A stretch of 64,000 bases of DNA from Muribaculum intestinale (GTDB lineage Bacteria; Bacteroidota; Bacteroidia; Bacteroidales; Muribaculaceae), in contig NZ_CP021421.1 of assembly GCF_002201515.1 (NCBI RefSeq), positions 3,224,001 through 3,288,000 of the forward strand, written 5' to 3'. The position numbers were made by a program, and so were the translations under genes. Below, piece by piece: positions 36,173 to 45,765 of this stretch (positions are counted from its first letter, which is position 1; each line of letters starts with the position of its first letter). The notes under the pieces were generated by a model. That model had not been told where the DNA came from. It did no database searches and saw only the letters and a program-made list of their open reading frames with translations.

Positions 36173-37267
36173 ATGAAGCATATATCAACCGCTACAGGCT
36201 GCGCACTGTTGTTTATCGCGGCAGCATGCAGCAACAACCAATGGCATGTAAAAGGCACTCTCGAAGGTGGTGCAGGCAAAGAGATACTTGTTCAGGCATC
36301 GGACAACGGACGCTGGTATACACTCGATACTATAACAACCGGGAAAAATGGCAAATTCGAATATTCCCATACTGCCATGGGACGTCCCGACGTGTACCGA
36401 CTGAATCTTGACGGACGAAATATATATTTCCCGATAGACAGCATCGAGACTGTGACAGTAGCTACGACCGACAGCCTGTTTGACGCTTCCTACACCATCG
36501 AAGGAAGCGCCGCCGCCGAAGCCATGATGGAAGCCGACAGAAAACTAATGGATGCGGTAAGAGCCAAGGGAGCCGAATCGGCACTGACCGACTCAGAACT
36601 CAAGAGAGAACTCGCCCAGACAATCCTGGCGGATCCGTCGGGTATTGTAGCATATTATATAATCTCAAAACAAATCAACGGCAGATATCTTTTCAATCCC
36701 GCCGACAGAATGGACAACCGGGTAATCGGTGCCGTGGCAAATGCATATAGCGAGAAACGGCCCGACGACCCACGCACATCATATCTCAAGCAACTGTATT
36801 TGGCCAACCGTGTGGCCATGAATCCCGACTTAACCATGCCGACAGACACAATCCAGGCCACTGAACTCGCGTATTTCGATATCAGCCTCACTAATGAGAA
36901 GGGCGACACCATCTCGCTGTCAGATGCTGTAAACCGCAATAAAGCAGTGATACTGAGCTTTACCGCCTATACCGCCGAAGGCTCCACCGCTTATAATGCT
37001 CTTCTGGCCGAGGCATACCGCCGCTATCACAACCAGGGTCTTGAGATATATCAGGTGGCATTTGACGACGATGAATTCCAATGGAAGAAATCGGCAAAAA
37101 ACCTTCCATGGATTACCGTCTACCATCCCTCGACACAGGGTGCCCAGACTCTCATGAACTACAATGTGCAGGGGCTTCCGACCACATTCGTCCTCGCCAA
37201 CGGACAGATTACCGACCGCGTAACAGATCCCTCCGCTATCTCCACTACCGTAGGACGCCATTTCTAA
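36173..37267 (+). CDS. TlpA/DUF4369-type lipoprotein without CXXC
   Basis: A 364-residue lipoprotein: signal peptide ending FIAAACSNN with a lipobox cysteine at about residue 19. Residues 23-115 look like DUF4369 (WHVKGTLEGGAGKEILVQAS), followed by a helical linker. The C-terminal 135 residues are a thioredoxin-like fold (AVILSFTAYTAEGS...GLEIYQVAFDDDEFQWKKSA...GLPTTFVLANG) with the cis-proline LPTTF. The WCxxC active site expected after SFTAYTA is replaced by residues without cysteine, so it cannot do disulfide exchange. It may bind ligands or partners in the periplasm instead. Confidence 0.82.
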   Translation: MKHISTATGCALLFIAAACSNNQWHVKGTLEGGAGKEILVQASDNGRWYTLDTITTGKNGKFEYSHTAMGRPDVYRLNLDGRNIYFPIDSIETVTVATTDSLFDASYTIEGSAAAEAMMEADRKLMDAVRAKGAESALTDSELKRELAQTILADPSGIVAYYIISKQINGRYLFNPADRMDNRVIGAVANAYSEKRPDDPRTSYLKQLYLANRVAMNPDLTMPTDTIQATELAYFDISLTNEKGDTISLSDAVNRNKAVILSFTAYTAEGSTAYNALLAEAYRRYHNQGLEIYQVAFDDDEFQWKKSAKNLPWITVYHPSTQGAQTLMNYNVQGLPTTFVLANGQITDRVTDPSAISTTVGRHF

Positions 37268-37290
37268 CAACCGATTGTCAGCAATAAGCG

Positions 37291-38115
37291 ATGACACTTG
37301 ACATACTCATTGCTACATATGGCAATCAAGGCATAATCCGAGTAAGCCAAATGACCTTACCCCCGATACCGGGGGTAAGGTACATTGTTTCATGGCAAAT
37401 ACCAAGGGGCGAAGTTCCCGGGCAAATCCCCGACTCTCTGAAAAGGAAAGACATTGATATATATTCCCACTTTTCAACGGGTGTATCCCGAAACAGGAAT
37501 TTCGCATTATCAAAAGCAACGGCTGACTATTGCCTGATTTCAGATGATGACCTGATATACACAGAAGAAAGCATCAGGCATTTATTTGATATCTTCAAGG
37601 ATAATCCATCGGTCGATATCTTTGCTTTTAAAGCGGAATGCCAAATGGAACGCAATATGCCATCGTATTCATTTGACCTACGACACCCTCCGCGCTTCTA
37701 TTGGCCGTTGGAATTCGAAATTGCATTTAATCTTGAAAGTATCCGACGCCATAAAGTCAGATTCAACGAACTATTCGGGCGGAATGCTCCAATATTGCAA
37801 TCCGGAGAAATCGCCGTATTTCTCCATCAGGCTTTTAAACGGAATATGACCGGACGATATTTCCCGTTGAGTCTGTGTAGCCACCCTAATCCTACAACAA
37901 TGGAGCATATGGCACTCAATGAAGGTGTCATCATGGCTCACGGCGCATCAATAGCCTTGATTCATCCTGTCACATGGTTTCCCCGCATTATTGTCAACGC
38001 ATACCGGCGGAGCCGACATCTTGACACATCGTTTCCCCAGATGTTAAAGTTGATGCTGAAAGGATGCATATACCGTTACAGACATATATCATCCGACGGC
38101 TCGGAACGGCGTTAA
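37291..38115 (+). CDS. Glycosyltransferase, GT2-like
   Basis: A 274-residue cytoplasmic protein. Its start MTLDILIATYGN and the central LISDDDLIYTEESIRHLF (a D-D-D metal/nucleotide-sugar site) fit the GT-A fold of family 2 enzymes, as does GVSRNRNFALSKATADYCL ('G.s.aRN.gl..a.g.yi'). No membrane helix. It probably adds a sugar to a surface polysaccharide or lipid. Its 3' end overlaps the convergent GT4 gene by 4 bp. It is more AT-rich than its neighbours. The acceptor and sugar are unknown. Confidence 0.8.
   Translation: MTLDILIATYGNQGIIRVSQMTLPPIPGVRYIVSWQIPRGEVPGQIPDSLKRKDIDIYSHFSTGVSRNRNFALSKATADYCLISDDDLIYTEESIRHLFDIFKDNPSVDIFAFKAECQMERNMPSYSFDLRHPPRFYWPLEFEIAFNLESIRRHKVRFNELFGRNAPILQSGEIAVFLHQAFKRNMTGRYFPLSLCSHPNPTTMEHMALNEGVIMAHGASIALIHPVTWFPRIIVNAYRRSRHLDTSFPQMLKLMLKGCIYRYRHISSDGSERR
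37355..37380. repeat. Hairpin inside a glycosyltransferase gene
   Basis: A perfect 11-bp inverted repeat (CCTTACCCCCG / CGGGGGTAAGG, loop ATAC) about 64 bp into the coding sequence, encoding part of TLPPIPGVRY. There is no T run after it. Confidence 0.6.
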
Positions 38116-39257
38116 CAAATATTGGGGAACGGAGGCTTAGACAATCCCTTAGCCCAAAAGTCAAGGAAGCGACGCGACACCACATCGAGATGATTGTGCG
38201 TGGCGACGAAATCGCGTGATGCACGCGACTGTGCAGGAATACGTTCAGGGTGCAGCACTATATCCTCGAAAGTGCGGAACAATGCCTCGTCGTCAGGAAC
38301 AGCATTTATTATGGGACGATTGTCATGTTCGTCTATAAAATCGTAAAATTCAGGTTCTGCACCGGTTACCGCTACTATGCCCTGCGCCATAGCGAGCATG
38401 GCGTTTGTAGCGGGTGTGTAGCTGTACAGCTGGTCGAGAATTACGTGTGACGAGCGCATCATTCCGACATAATCCTTATATGGCACACTTTCCACGTAGG
38501 TAAGTTCACATTTGTCGGGATAACGCTCCACGACTTTTTTTACAGCCGCGAGCATACGGTCGGTGCCCTTTTCAACCATTCGGTCGCGATGTACACCAAG
38601 GAATATCCTTACCTTTCCCGGTATCGAATCTATCTCGGGACGCAGTGACAATGAATCGACATCAATAGGAATGCCGGCATATGCGACTTTCTCTGCCGGG
38701 AAATGGCGCAACATCTCCTCATTGTATTCCCACAGAGCGGAAACGGCACCGTCAAAACGAGAGAATACATAATCATTATAATGCCTCATCTCGGGAGTGT
38801 TCCACGACGTCATCAGGTCGGGACTACTGACTGCGAGAGGTCCCGGGCCGGAGCCGATACGCCACTCGTTGTAACGCATACCCCCTCTGTCAAGACAATA
38901 GTCTATCCAGTACGGCTCCGCGCCATATGCCGAATTCAATACCAGACGGTTGTTTCTGCGGATGAAATCGAAAATCCATTTCAGACGCTGCGGGCGCTGT
39001 GTGACAAAAAAAGGAGTCCCTATCTGCACTACATCATATCCGGAAAGACGTCCCGACATCATAAGCCACTTAATCCTGGCAGCCAATATGGCCCCACCGA
39101 CCTTTCCCGGTATGTGCCGGTCAAGATCGATATCGCGGTGTGTGCCCATCCACGTGCTCCCGTTGGATGCGACAACTACATCATGTCCAAGATTTTCAAG
39201 TCCTTTGGCCAGACAATTGTGGTAATTGCTTGCGTCGCCCAATAACAGTATTCTCAT
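38112..39257 (-). CDS. Glycosyltransferase, GT4/GT-B type
   Basis: A 381-residue protein starting MRILLLGDASNYHNCLAKGL, the N-terminal Rossmann strand and glycine turn of GT-B enzymes. The donor half includes 'KVRIFLGVHRDRMVEKGTDR' and the conserved late segment 'TPATNAMLAMAQGIVAVTGAEPEFYDF' (E-x7-E-like). No signal or membrane segment. It sits between two GT2-type genes but on the opposite strand, so the cluster is not one operon. The acceptor is unknown. Confidence 0.8.
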   Translation of the reverse strand: MRILLLGDASNYHNCLAKGLENLGHDVVVASNGSTWMGTHRDIDLDRHIPGKVGGAILAARIKWLMMSGRLSGYDVVQIGTPFFVTQRPQRLKWIFDFIRRNNRLVLNSAYGAEPYWIDYCLDRGGMRYNEWRIGSGPGPLAVSSPDLMTSWNTPEMRHYNDYVFSRFDGAVSALWEYNEEMLRHFPAEKVAYAGIPIDVDSLSLRPEIDSIPGKVRIFLGVHRDRMVEKGTDRMLAAVKKVVERYPDKCELTYVESVPYKDYVGMMRSSHVILDQLYSYTPATNAMLAMAQGIVAVTGAEPEFYDFIDEHDNRPIINAVPDDEALFRTFEDIVLHPERIPAQSRASRDFVATHNHLDVVSRRFLDFWAKGLSKPPFPNIC

Positions 39258-39296
39258 ATAATAAAGAACAGCTGTTTTTCGTTTTTATTGTAAGTT

Positions 39297-40220
39297 ATGG
39301 AATCTTTGCTTACTGTAGTCATACCTGTATTCAACCGTGAAGATATTGTCGGAGCGACATTGGAATCGCTTGAACGACAAGGATTGAAATGTCCGGTTGT
39401 ACTGGTCGACAACAACAGTACCGACGGCACATCAAAAGTATTGGAGCACTGGGCCCGAAAACAAGACAAAGCCGGTTGGTGCATAACGGTCGTAAAGGAA
39501 ACAACCGCCGGCGCAGCTGCCGCACGCAACCGCGGATTGCAGGAAGCAAACACTCCGTGGGTGATGTTTTTCGATTCTGACGACCTGATGCTCGACGGAC
39601 ATCTCAAGCGTGTACACGAGGCAATCGTAAGATATCCTGACAATGATATCATCGGCTGGGATGTTGCAGTACGATGCCTCGACGGAAGCAGTACCATACG
39701 CGATTTCGCAGACAAGGATATAATGTTCCGCAATATATTCAACGCCATTTTCTCAACACAGCGCTATGCCGTACGCACCGATTTCTTCCGTAAAGCCGGG
39801 GCCTGGAATGCAAAAGTATTGGGCTGGGACGATTATGAAACAGGCATGCGTCTTGCCGCTGAGAATCCCCGGGTTTTAAAGATTCACGGACAACCGACAG
39901 TGCTTGTTGTAGAACAGAGAAAATCCATCACCGGCACCGACTATTCATCCGGAGCACAAAAATGGGAATATGCGCTCGACTGCTGCGAGGAGACATTGCA
40001 AAAATATAATCTCCGGAAGGAACTACGGTGGCTTGAACTACGCCGCATGATTCTCGCATCGCTTTATGCCCGCGAAAAAAGTCCCGAGGCCGACAGGCTT
40101 TACAACGAGGTAATGAAGAGAGCGCACAGCCATTGGCGCAGACTGTTGTTGAAAACAGCATATGCCTATACCCGCCGCGGTGGCAGAGGCATACACATAT
40201 TGCTACGGCCATTTATATGA
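39297..40220 (+). CDS. Glycosyltransferase family 2
   Basis: A 307-residue GT-A enzyme: LLTVVIPVFNREDIVGATLE, VVLVDNNSTDGTSKVLE, AGAAAARNRGLQEANTPWVM and FFDSDDLMLDGHL (DxD motif) are in the canonical GT2 order. The C-terminal 100 residues are helical and basic. It starts 39 bp from the divergent GT4 gene, so the two may share a short bidirectional control region. It probably acts in cell-surface glycan assembly. Confidence 0.9.
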   Translation: MESLLTVVIPVFNREDIVGATLESLERQGLKCPVVLVDNNSTDGTSKVLEHWARKQDKAGWCITVVKETTAGAAAARNRGLQEANTPWVMFFDSDDLMLDGHLKRVHEAIVRYPDNDIIGWDVAVRCLDGSSTIRDFADKDIMFRNIFNAIFSTQRYAVRTDFFRKAGAWNAKVLGWDDYETGMRLAAENPRVLKIHGQPTVLVVEQRKSITGTDYSSGAQKWEYALDCCEETLQKYNLRKELRWLELRRMILASLYAREKSPEADRLYNEVMKRAHSHWRRLLLKTAYAYTRRGGRGIHILLRPFI

Positions 40221-40234
40221 CACGGGCCATCGCA

Positions 40235-40900
40235 TCACCACTCGTAGGCTATTGTAAAGCCAAGGGCATTGAGACTCATGCCACGACCTCCCCATGTATA
40301 ATTGTTTGCCGAAGTAATAAGCTGGTATGTGATGCCGAGGTCGACTGCCTGCTTTGAATTAGATGAATTGACGGGAATGCGCAATCCGACCGACGGACGC
40401 AGATAGAACTGACCGTCGTTGGACAGATATCCGTTGCCGAACTCCAGATAATTGTTGCCGAGCAGAAATGTAGCGCCAAGCCTCAGATCAATAAAAGCCG
40501 ACAACTCGTTTGACGCGCCACCGAATGTAAAACGGAAATCGGTAAACAACGGCAACATGGCACCGGTCTTATTGGCGCCGTGCTCCCAGTATCCCGGCAC
40601 ATCGGCTCTTGAGAGTGAACCATCGTAATTTGAAAAAGCGACATCGACACCCAGGCCGACGCCCATATAGAACCATGATGTGTACTGGAATCCCTGAGAT
40701 GTGGACACACTCAGTATGTTGGCCCTGTTATGGCCGAGTCCTGCCATTGCTGTCGCATCAACAAACCCCTTATATTGCCACGAGCCGGAAAGAGCCGGAC
40801 GCAAAAGCTGGGGCAACTGGTTGGCCAGCTCATAGTATTGAGCAGATGCTCCAAATGCGGCAGAAAGTGCAAATATTGCCAATGGCAAACGCTTTTTCAT
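40235..40900 (-). CDS. Small outer-membrane beta-barrel protein
   Basis: 221 residues from the ATG at 40900 (MKKRLPLAIFALSAAFGASAQ, a good signal peptide). The mature part has alternating hydrophobic/aromatic strands ('YKGFVDATAMAGLGHNR', 'GFQYTSWFYMGVGLGVDVAF', 'LSAFIDLRLGATFLLGNNYL', 'QFYLRPSVGLRIPVN', 'LGFTIAYEW') ending with a C-terminal aromatic, as in porin-like 8- to 10-strand barrels. No family name can be given. It is convergent with the GT2 gene (14 bp apart). Confidence 0.75.
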   Translation of the reverse strand: MKKRLPLAIFALSAAFGASAQYYELANQLPQLLRPALSGSWQYKGFVDATAMAGLGHNRANILSVSTSQGFQYTSWFYMGVGLGVDVAFSNYDGSLSRADVPGYWEHGANKTGAMLPLFTDFRFTFGGASNELSAFIDLRLGATFLLGNNYLEFGNGYLSNDGQFYLRPSVGLRIPVNSSNSKQAVDLGITYQLITSANNYTWGGRGMSLNALGFTIAYEW

Positions 40901-40926
40901 AATGACCATACTACAAATTAAAAAAT

Positions 40927-40977
40927 ATATGGAAGTCATCTCTGTATATCAGCAACAACTTCCATATTATAACACTT
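40927..40977 (-). terminator. leu operon terminator
   Basis: On the minus strand ATATGGAAGT and ACTTCCATAT form a 10-bp stem around a 31-nt loop with further pairing, followed by ATTTTTT. It lies 59 bp after leuB and 27 bp before the barrel gene ATG. Confidence 0.7.
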
Positions 40978-41035
40978 TTAATGCGCAAATAGTTACATCC
41001 GCATCATCTTGTCTCTGCAACCGTCGGGCGGCACA

Positions 41036-42079
41036 TCAGATATGCTCGGCAATCCATTGCCCTACCTCATACGTGCGGTATCCCGGCTTCGAAAGGTCGG
41101 GAGTCGTAAATCCGGCTTCAAGCGAAGCCTGCACGGCATCACGTATAGCCTTGCCTTCATCCGGAAGATTAAAGTATTCAAAGAGCATGGCCACCGACAG
41201 AATCTGAGCAATCGGGTTGGCGATATTACGGCCTTTTGCCTCGGGCCACGAACCATGGATAGGCTCAAACACCGGAGTCGACTCTCCGGTCGATGCCGAC
41301 GGGAGCAATCCCATTGAGCCGGATATCACAGAACCCTCGTCGGTAAGGATATCGCCGAACGTATTTTCAGTAACCATCACATCGAAAAAGCAAGGGTCCT
41401 GAATCATACGCATGGCCGCATTGTCGACATACATGAAATCAGTGGTGACATCGGGATACTCTGCCGCTATCTCTTTTGCAACCTTGCGCCACAGGCGGGA
41501 GGAAGCCAATACGTTAGCCTTGTCAACCACAGTAAGATGACGACGGCGGCGGCGTGCATACTCATAGCCGACACGCAATATCCTCCCTACCTCACTGCGT
41601 GTATAAAAATTGGTATCCCAGGCCTCATTGTCACCTTCATGCTTTTTGCCGAAATACATGCCGCCGGTAAGCTCTCGGATACACACAAAATCGGCGCCAC
41701 GAATTATATCGGCACGCAACGGTGATTTATCGAGCAGCATCGGGAAAGTCGTCACAGGCCTGATATTGGCAAACAGACCGAGTTTCTTGCGCATTGCGAG
41801 CAATCCCTGCTCGGGCCGCACTTTCGCGTCAGGGTCATTGTCGTATTTAGGATCGCCTACGGCAGAGAACAGTACAGCATCGCTGTCGCGACACAGTTCA
41901 TATGTCTGATGGGGGAACGGATCCCCGACCTTATCGATGGCATCAGCACCGACGATACCGTAGGAGAATTCGACAGTATGTCCGAAACGCTCACACACTT
42001 TTTTCATGACGAGCACACCCTGTGCGGAGATTTCAGGGCCTATGCCGTCGCCCGGCAATACCGCTATTTTAAAATTCAT
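41036..42079 (-). CDS. leuB: 3-Isopropylmalate dehydrogenase
   Basis: A 347-residue NAD-dependent decarboxylating dehydrogenase. It has the N-terminal [13 protein letters not shown], the substrate-binding arginines in '[10 protein letters not shown]' and '[12 protein letters not shown]', [13 protein letters not shown], and the Mg2+/NAD site '[11 protein letters not shown]' with '[26 protein letters not shown]' (partly quoted) and [18 protein letters not shown]. It is the last gene of the leuACDB operon, 20 bp after leuD. Confidence 0.97.
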   Translation of the reverse strand: MNFKIAVLPGDGIGPEISAQGVLVMKKVCERFGHTVEFSYGIVGADAIDKVGDPFPHQTYELCRDSDAVLFSAVGDPKYDNDPDAKVRPEQGLLAMRKKLGLFANIRPVTTFPMLLDKSPLRADIIRGADFVCIRELTGGMYFGKKHEGDNEAWDTNFYTRSEVGRILRVGYEYARRRRRHLTVVDKANVLASSRLWRKVAKEIAAEYPDVTTDFMYVDNAAMRMIQDPCFFDVMVTENTFGDILTDEGSVISGSMGLLPSASTGESTPVFEPIHGSWPEAKGRNIANPIAQILSVAMLFEYFNLPDEGKAIRDAVQASLEAGFTTPDLSKPGYRTYEVGQWIAEHI

Positions 42080-42099
42080 CAGTATAAGTTATAGTCTGT

Positions 42100-42696
42100 T
42101 TAGTAATGTTTTGCCTTACGCTCGTAGGCCTCGGTGTCATCCTTGCGTGAGAGCAGATAGGATATGTCATCCAGACCATTGAGCAGACAATGTTTTTTAT
42201 ATGGATTGATGTCGAAGTGCTCCATGTGTCCGGTCGACAGATTTGTTATGGTCTGATCGGGAAGATTCACACATATCTGCGAGCCCGGGGCGGCAAACAC
42301 TGTATCAAAAAGTTCTTTCAGGAACTCATCAGAGACCACCACCGGAAGCACAAAGTTGTTGAGCTCATTATTCTTATGTATATCGGCAAAGAAGCTCGAC
42401 ACTACTACGCGGAACCCATAGTCATGTATGGCCCACGCGGCATGTTCGCGAGAGGAACCGCTGCCGAAATTCTTTCCGGCAATAAGTATCGAACCGGAAT
42501 ATCGCGGGTCATTGAGCACAAAACTGTCAATCTTGTTTCCTTCCTTGTCGAATCGCCAGTCGCGGAACAGATTGTCACCGAACCCCTCTCTTGAGGTAGC
42601 CTTAAGAAATCGGGCAGGGATAATCTGGTCGGTATCCACATTCTCGACAGGCAGAGGCACTGCCGTGGATGTTATTATTGTAATCTTTTCGTCCAT
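42100..42696 (-). CDS. leuD: 3-Isopropylmalate dehydratase small subunit
   Basis: A 198-residue small subunit. [12 protein letters not shown] opens the swivelling domain and [18 protein letters not shown] is the substrate-serine loop shared with aconitase. It pairs with LeuC to isomerise 2- to 3-isopropylmalate. It starts 7 bp after leuC. Confidence 0.97.
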   Translation of the reverse strand: MDEKITIITSTAVPLPVENVDTDQIIPARFLKATSREGFGDNLFRDWRFDKEGNKIDSFVLNDPRYSGSILIAGKNFGSGSSREHAAWAIHDYGFRVVVSSFFADIHKNNELNNFVLPVVVSDEFLKELFDTVFAAPGSQICVNLPDQTITNLSTGHMEHFDINPYKKHCLLNGLDDISYLLSRKDDTEAYERKAKHY

Positions 42697-42703
42697 TTCT
42701 GTA

Positions 42704-44098
42704 TTAAAGCGTACGGGGGTCTGTGATATATCCGGTGAGGGCGGCAGCGGCGGCTACAGGCACGCCGGCAAGGACCGTTCGGGAACCGGGGCCCTGACGT
42801 CCTTCAAAGTTGCGATTGGAGGTAGACACACAAAGCCTGCCGGGAGCTACCTTATCGTCATTCATCGCAAGACATGCCGAGCATCCCGGCTCACGCAGTT
42901 CAAATCCGGCCTCGGCAAAAATGCGGTCAAGTCCGGCACTGCGAATCTGTCCCAGCACCCTGCGGCTTCCCGGCACAAGCCATACTATCACTCCGGGAGC
43001 TTTCTTACGCCCTTTGACCATTTCCGCAAAAAGCCTGAAATCCTCAAAGCGGCCATTGGTACAACTGCCTACAAACACGTAATCCACCCGCGTACCGGTA
43101 ATCTTCTCTCCCTCTTCAAATCCCATATACCGGAGCGCACGTGTATATCCTGCACGTTCAGCATCATTCTCCCCGGGATTCCGTGGCACAACCTCAGAAA
43201 TACCGATACCCATCCCAGGATTAGTGCCGAACGTGACGCGCGGCTCGATATCGGCAGCATCAAATCTCACCTCGGCATCGAAAACGGCATCATAATCCGT
43301 AGGGAGAGTGCGCCAATATGCCACAGCCTCATCCCACTTGTCATCCTTGGGAGCAAAGTCGCGTCCCTTGAGATAGGCAAATGTTGTTTCATCCGGGGCT
43401 ACCATGCCGCCGCGCGCGCCCATCTCAATCGACAGATTGCATAGCGTCATTCTCTCCTCCATCGACATATCGCGGACAACCTCTCCGGCATACTCAACGA
43501 AATATCCCGTGGCGCCGGATGTCGTCATCCGTGATATTATATAAAGCGCCACATCCTTGGCGGTGACACCGGGACGCAAATGCCCGTCAACGGTGATACG
43601 CATCGACTTTGGCTTAGGCTGGAGTATGCACTGCGAGGCAAGCACCATCTCCACCTCCGAGGTACCTATCCCGAAGGCCACCGCGCCAAAAGCGCCATGA
43701 GTGGAAGTATGGCTGTCGCCGCACACTATCGTGTAGCCCGGGAGTGTCAAGCCATTTTCGGGCCCGATGACGTGGATTATACCGTTGCGCTCATGCCCTA
43801 TCCCGAAGATATCCAGACCGAACTCAGCCGCATTGCGGTTGAGTGTCTCCACCTGATTGCGCGACACCGGATCGGCAATCGGCTTATCCTGGTTTTTTGT
43901 CGGAATATTGTGGTCGGGAGAACAGACAGTGCGTCCGGGGCGGAACACCCTGAGGCCGCGGCGGCGCAGACCGTCAAAGGCCTGCGGACTTGTCACCTCA
44001 TGGCAATAATGCCTGTCGATATACAACTGTGTTGGTCCACCCTCTATGACATTTACGGCGTGGGCATCCCAGATTTTATCAAAAAGAGTTTTCGGCAT
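42704..44098 (-). CDS. leuC: 3-Isopropylmalate dehydratase large subunit
   Basis: A 464-residue aconitase-family protein. The [4Fe-4S] cysteines are in [12 protein letters not shown] and [11 protein letters not shown]. Other blocks are '[21 protein letters not shown]' (split when read) and '[14 protein letters not shown]' written here as [16 protein letters not shown]. It forms the catalytic half of isopropylmalate isomerase with LeuD. It follows leuA by 17 bp. Confidence 0.97.
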   Translation of the reverse strand: MPKTLFDKIWDAHAVNVIEGGPTQLYIDRHYCHEVTSPQAFDGLRRRGLRVFRPGRTVCSPDHNIPTKNQDKPIADPVSRNQVETLNRNAAEFGLDIFGIGHERNGIIHVIGPENGLTLPGYTIVCGDSHTSTHGAFGAVAFGIGTSEVEMVLASQCILQPKPKSMRITVDGHLRPGVTAKDVALYIISRMTTSGATGYFVEYAGEVVRDMSMEERMTLCNLSIEMGARGGMVAPDETTFAYLKGRDFAPKDDKWDEAVAYWRTLPTDYDAVFDAEVRFDAADIEPRVTFGTNPGMGIGISEVVPRNPGENDAERAGYTRALRYMGFEEGEKITGTRVDYVFVGSCTNGRFEDFRLFAEMVKGRKKAPGVIVWLVPGSRRVLGQIRSAGLDRIFAEAGFELREPGCSACLAMNDDKVAPGRLCVSTSNRNFEGRQGPGSRTVLAGVPVAAAAALTGYITDPRTL

Positions 44099-44115
44099 AG
44101 ATATAAAGTATCAGG

Positions 44116-45612
44116 TCAATGTACAAATTTATTGATAGCATCGATAAACGCCTCGGCGGATGCGGCGATAATATCGGTGTTGGCCGAGAATCCATAGTAA
44201 CTGTTGCCGTCGTATTCAACCGTCATATGCACCTTTCCGATATCATTCGAGCCCTTGTTGATTGCCTGTATGAGGAATTCCTTAACAAGCATCTTGCGAT
44301 GGATAATCTGCTTGATGGCAGTAATGGCTGCGTCGACAGGGCCGTTGCCTGAGGCACATGCCTCAAATTTCTCGCCTGCGATATCAAGTCCGATAGATGC
44401 TACCGACTTCACCCCGACTCCGGAAGTAACCTGAAGGAAATCGAGCTTCAGGCGACGGTTGGCCTTGTGGTGCTCGCCTGCAAGCATCAGCACATCGTCG
44501 TCGTTGATTTCCTTCTTGCGGTCGGCCAAACGGAGGAAAGCCTCATAAGCCTTGTCGAGTGCCTCTTTGCTCAGTTCCACACCAAGCACATGCAGACGAT
44601 GTTTCAACGCCGCGCGCCCCGAGCGGGCGGTGAGCACAATAGAATTCTCGTCGACACCTACATCTTTCGGGTCGATAATCTCGTAGCTCTCACGATTTTT
44701 CAGCACGCCATCCTGATGTATGCCCGAGCTGTGGGCAAAAGCATTGCGTCCAACAATAGCCTTGTTGGGCTGCACGGGCATATTCATCAGCGACGACACC
44801 ATACGGCTTACGCCACATATCTTAGTGGCGTTGATGTTTGTGTCGATACCGAGTTCCTTATGCGAGCGGAATGCCATCACAACCTCCTCAAGCGACGTGT
44901 TGCCGGCACGCTCACCAATACCATTGATAGTGACTTCGGCCTGACGCGCCCCGCCCATCACACCTGAAATGGTGTTGGCAGTAGCCATACCAAGATCATT
45001 ATGGCAGTGGGTGGCTATTGTGACACGATGTATGCCGTCGACATGCTCCATGAGATATTTTATCTTGTCGCGGAACTCCCAGGGCATACAATATCCTGTA
45101 GTATCCGGGATATTGACGACAGTCGCGCCGGCCTTTATCACAGCCTCAACGACTCTAGCAAGATATTCATTGTCGGTACGGCCCGCATCCTCGGCATAAA
45201 ACTGCACATCCTCAACAAAGCTCTTGGCATACTTTACAGCCGCAACCGCGCGCTCGATAATCTCTTCGCGATTGGAGTTGAACTTATATTTTATATGAGG
45301 GTCGGAAGTGCCGATACCGGTATGTATGCGTTTATGCTTGGCATATTGCAGCGACTCGGCGGCGACACGGATGTCATTTTCCACAGCGCGCGTCAATGCA
45401 CATATGGTAGGCCATGTGACGGCCTTTGATATTTCAACAACCGAATTAAAATCGCCGGGACTCGATACGGGGAAGCCGGCTTCTATGACGTCGACACCCA
45501 ACTCCTCAAGCGCCTTGGCCACCTCGATTTTCTCAACAGTATTGAGCTGGCATCCCGGCACCTGTTCGCCATCGCGAAGAGTAGTGTCAAATATAAAAAG
45601 TCTGTCACTCAT
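44116..45612 (-). CDS. leuA: 2-Isopropylmalate synthase
   Basis: A 498-residue DRE-TIM metallolyase. The N-terminal [19 protein letters not shown] carries the metal-binding Asp, and [14 protein letters not shown] the HxH metal site, with '[18 protein letters not shown]' following. A C-terminal LeuA regulatory domain (about 390-498) is present for leucine feedback inhibition. It condenses acetyl-CoA with 2-oxoisovalerate, the committed step. It is the first gene of leuA-leuC-leuD-leuB, which together give the full pathway from 2-oxoisovalerate to 2-oxoisocaproate. Confidence 0.95.
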   Translation of the reverse strand: MSDRLFIFDTTLRDGEQVPGCQLNTVEKIEVAKALEELGVDVIEAGFPVSSPGDFNSVVEISKAVTWPTICALTRAVENDIRVAAESLQYAKHKRIHTGIGTSDPHIKYKFNSNREEIIERAVAAVKYAKSFVEDVQFYAEDAGRTDNEYLARVVEAVIKAGATVVNIPDTTGYCMPWEFRDKIKYLMEHVDGIHRVTIATHCHNDLGMATANTISGVMGGARQAEVTINGIGERAGNTSLEEVVMAFRSHKELGIDTNINATKICGVSRMVSSLMNMPVQPNKAIVGRNAFAHSSGIHQDGVLKNRESYEIIDPKDVGVDENSIVLTARSGRAALKHRLHVLGVELSKEALDKAYEAFLRLADRKKEINDDDVLMLAGEHHKANRRLKLDFLQVTSGVGVKSVASIGLDIAGEKFEACASGNGPVDAAITAIKQIIHRKMLVKEFLIQAINKGSNDIGKVHMTVEYDGNSYYGFSANTDIIAASAEAFIDAINKFVH

Positions 45613-45654
45613 AGGGAAAACTATTTTAATACTTTTTCAAATTCCAATATTCCG

Positions 45655-45685
45655 CAAAAATAACGGAAATTGGCGAAACAATCAA
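45655..45685 (-). promoter_or_regulatory. Candidate leuA promoter
   Basis: On the minus strand TATTTTTG (45655-45662) fits TAnnTTTG, with a TTG (45683-45685) 20 bp upstream, placing the transcript start about 35 bp before the leuA ATG. The -7 box overlaps the 3' arm and T run of the upstream terminator hairpin. Confidence 0.55.
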
Positions 45686-45720
45686 GCAAAAGCCGGATTA
45701 TTTCGCCAATTCCCCGTTAT
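45660..45720 (-). terminator. Terminator or attenuator upstream of leuA
   Basis: On the minus strand ATAACGGGGAATTGGCGAAA pairs imperfectly with TTTCGCCAATTTCCGTTAT across a 22-nt loop and is followed by TTTTTG. It lies 46 bp after the ABC permease stop, so it most simply ends that transcript. Its overlap with the leuA promoter leaves an attenuator role open. Confidence 0.65.
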
Positions 45721-45765
45721 TGTGAACAATTCGGCAGAATCACCTGCGCGAATGTGTCGATTTGA

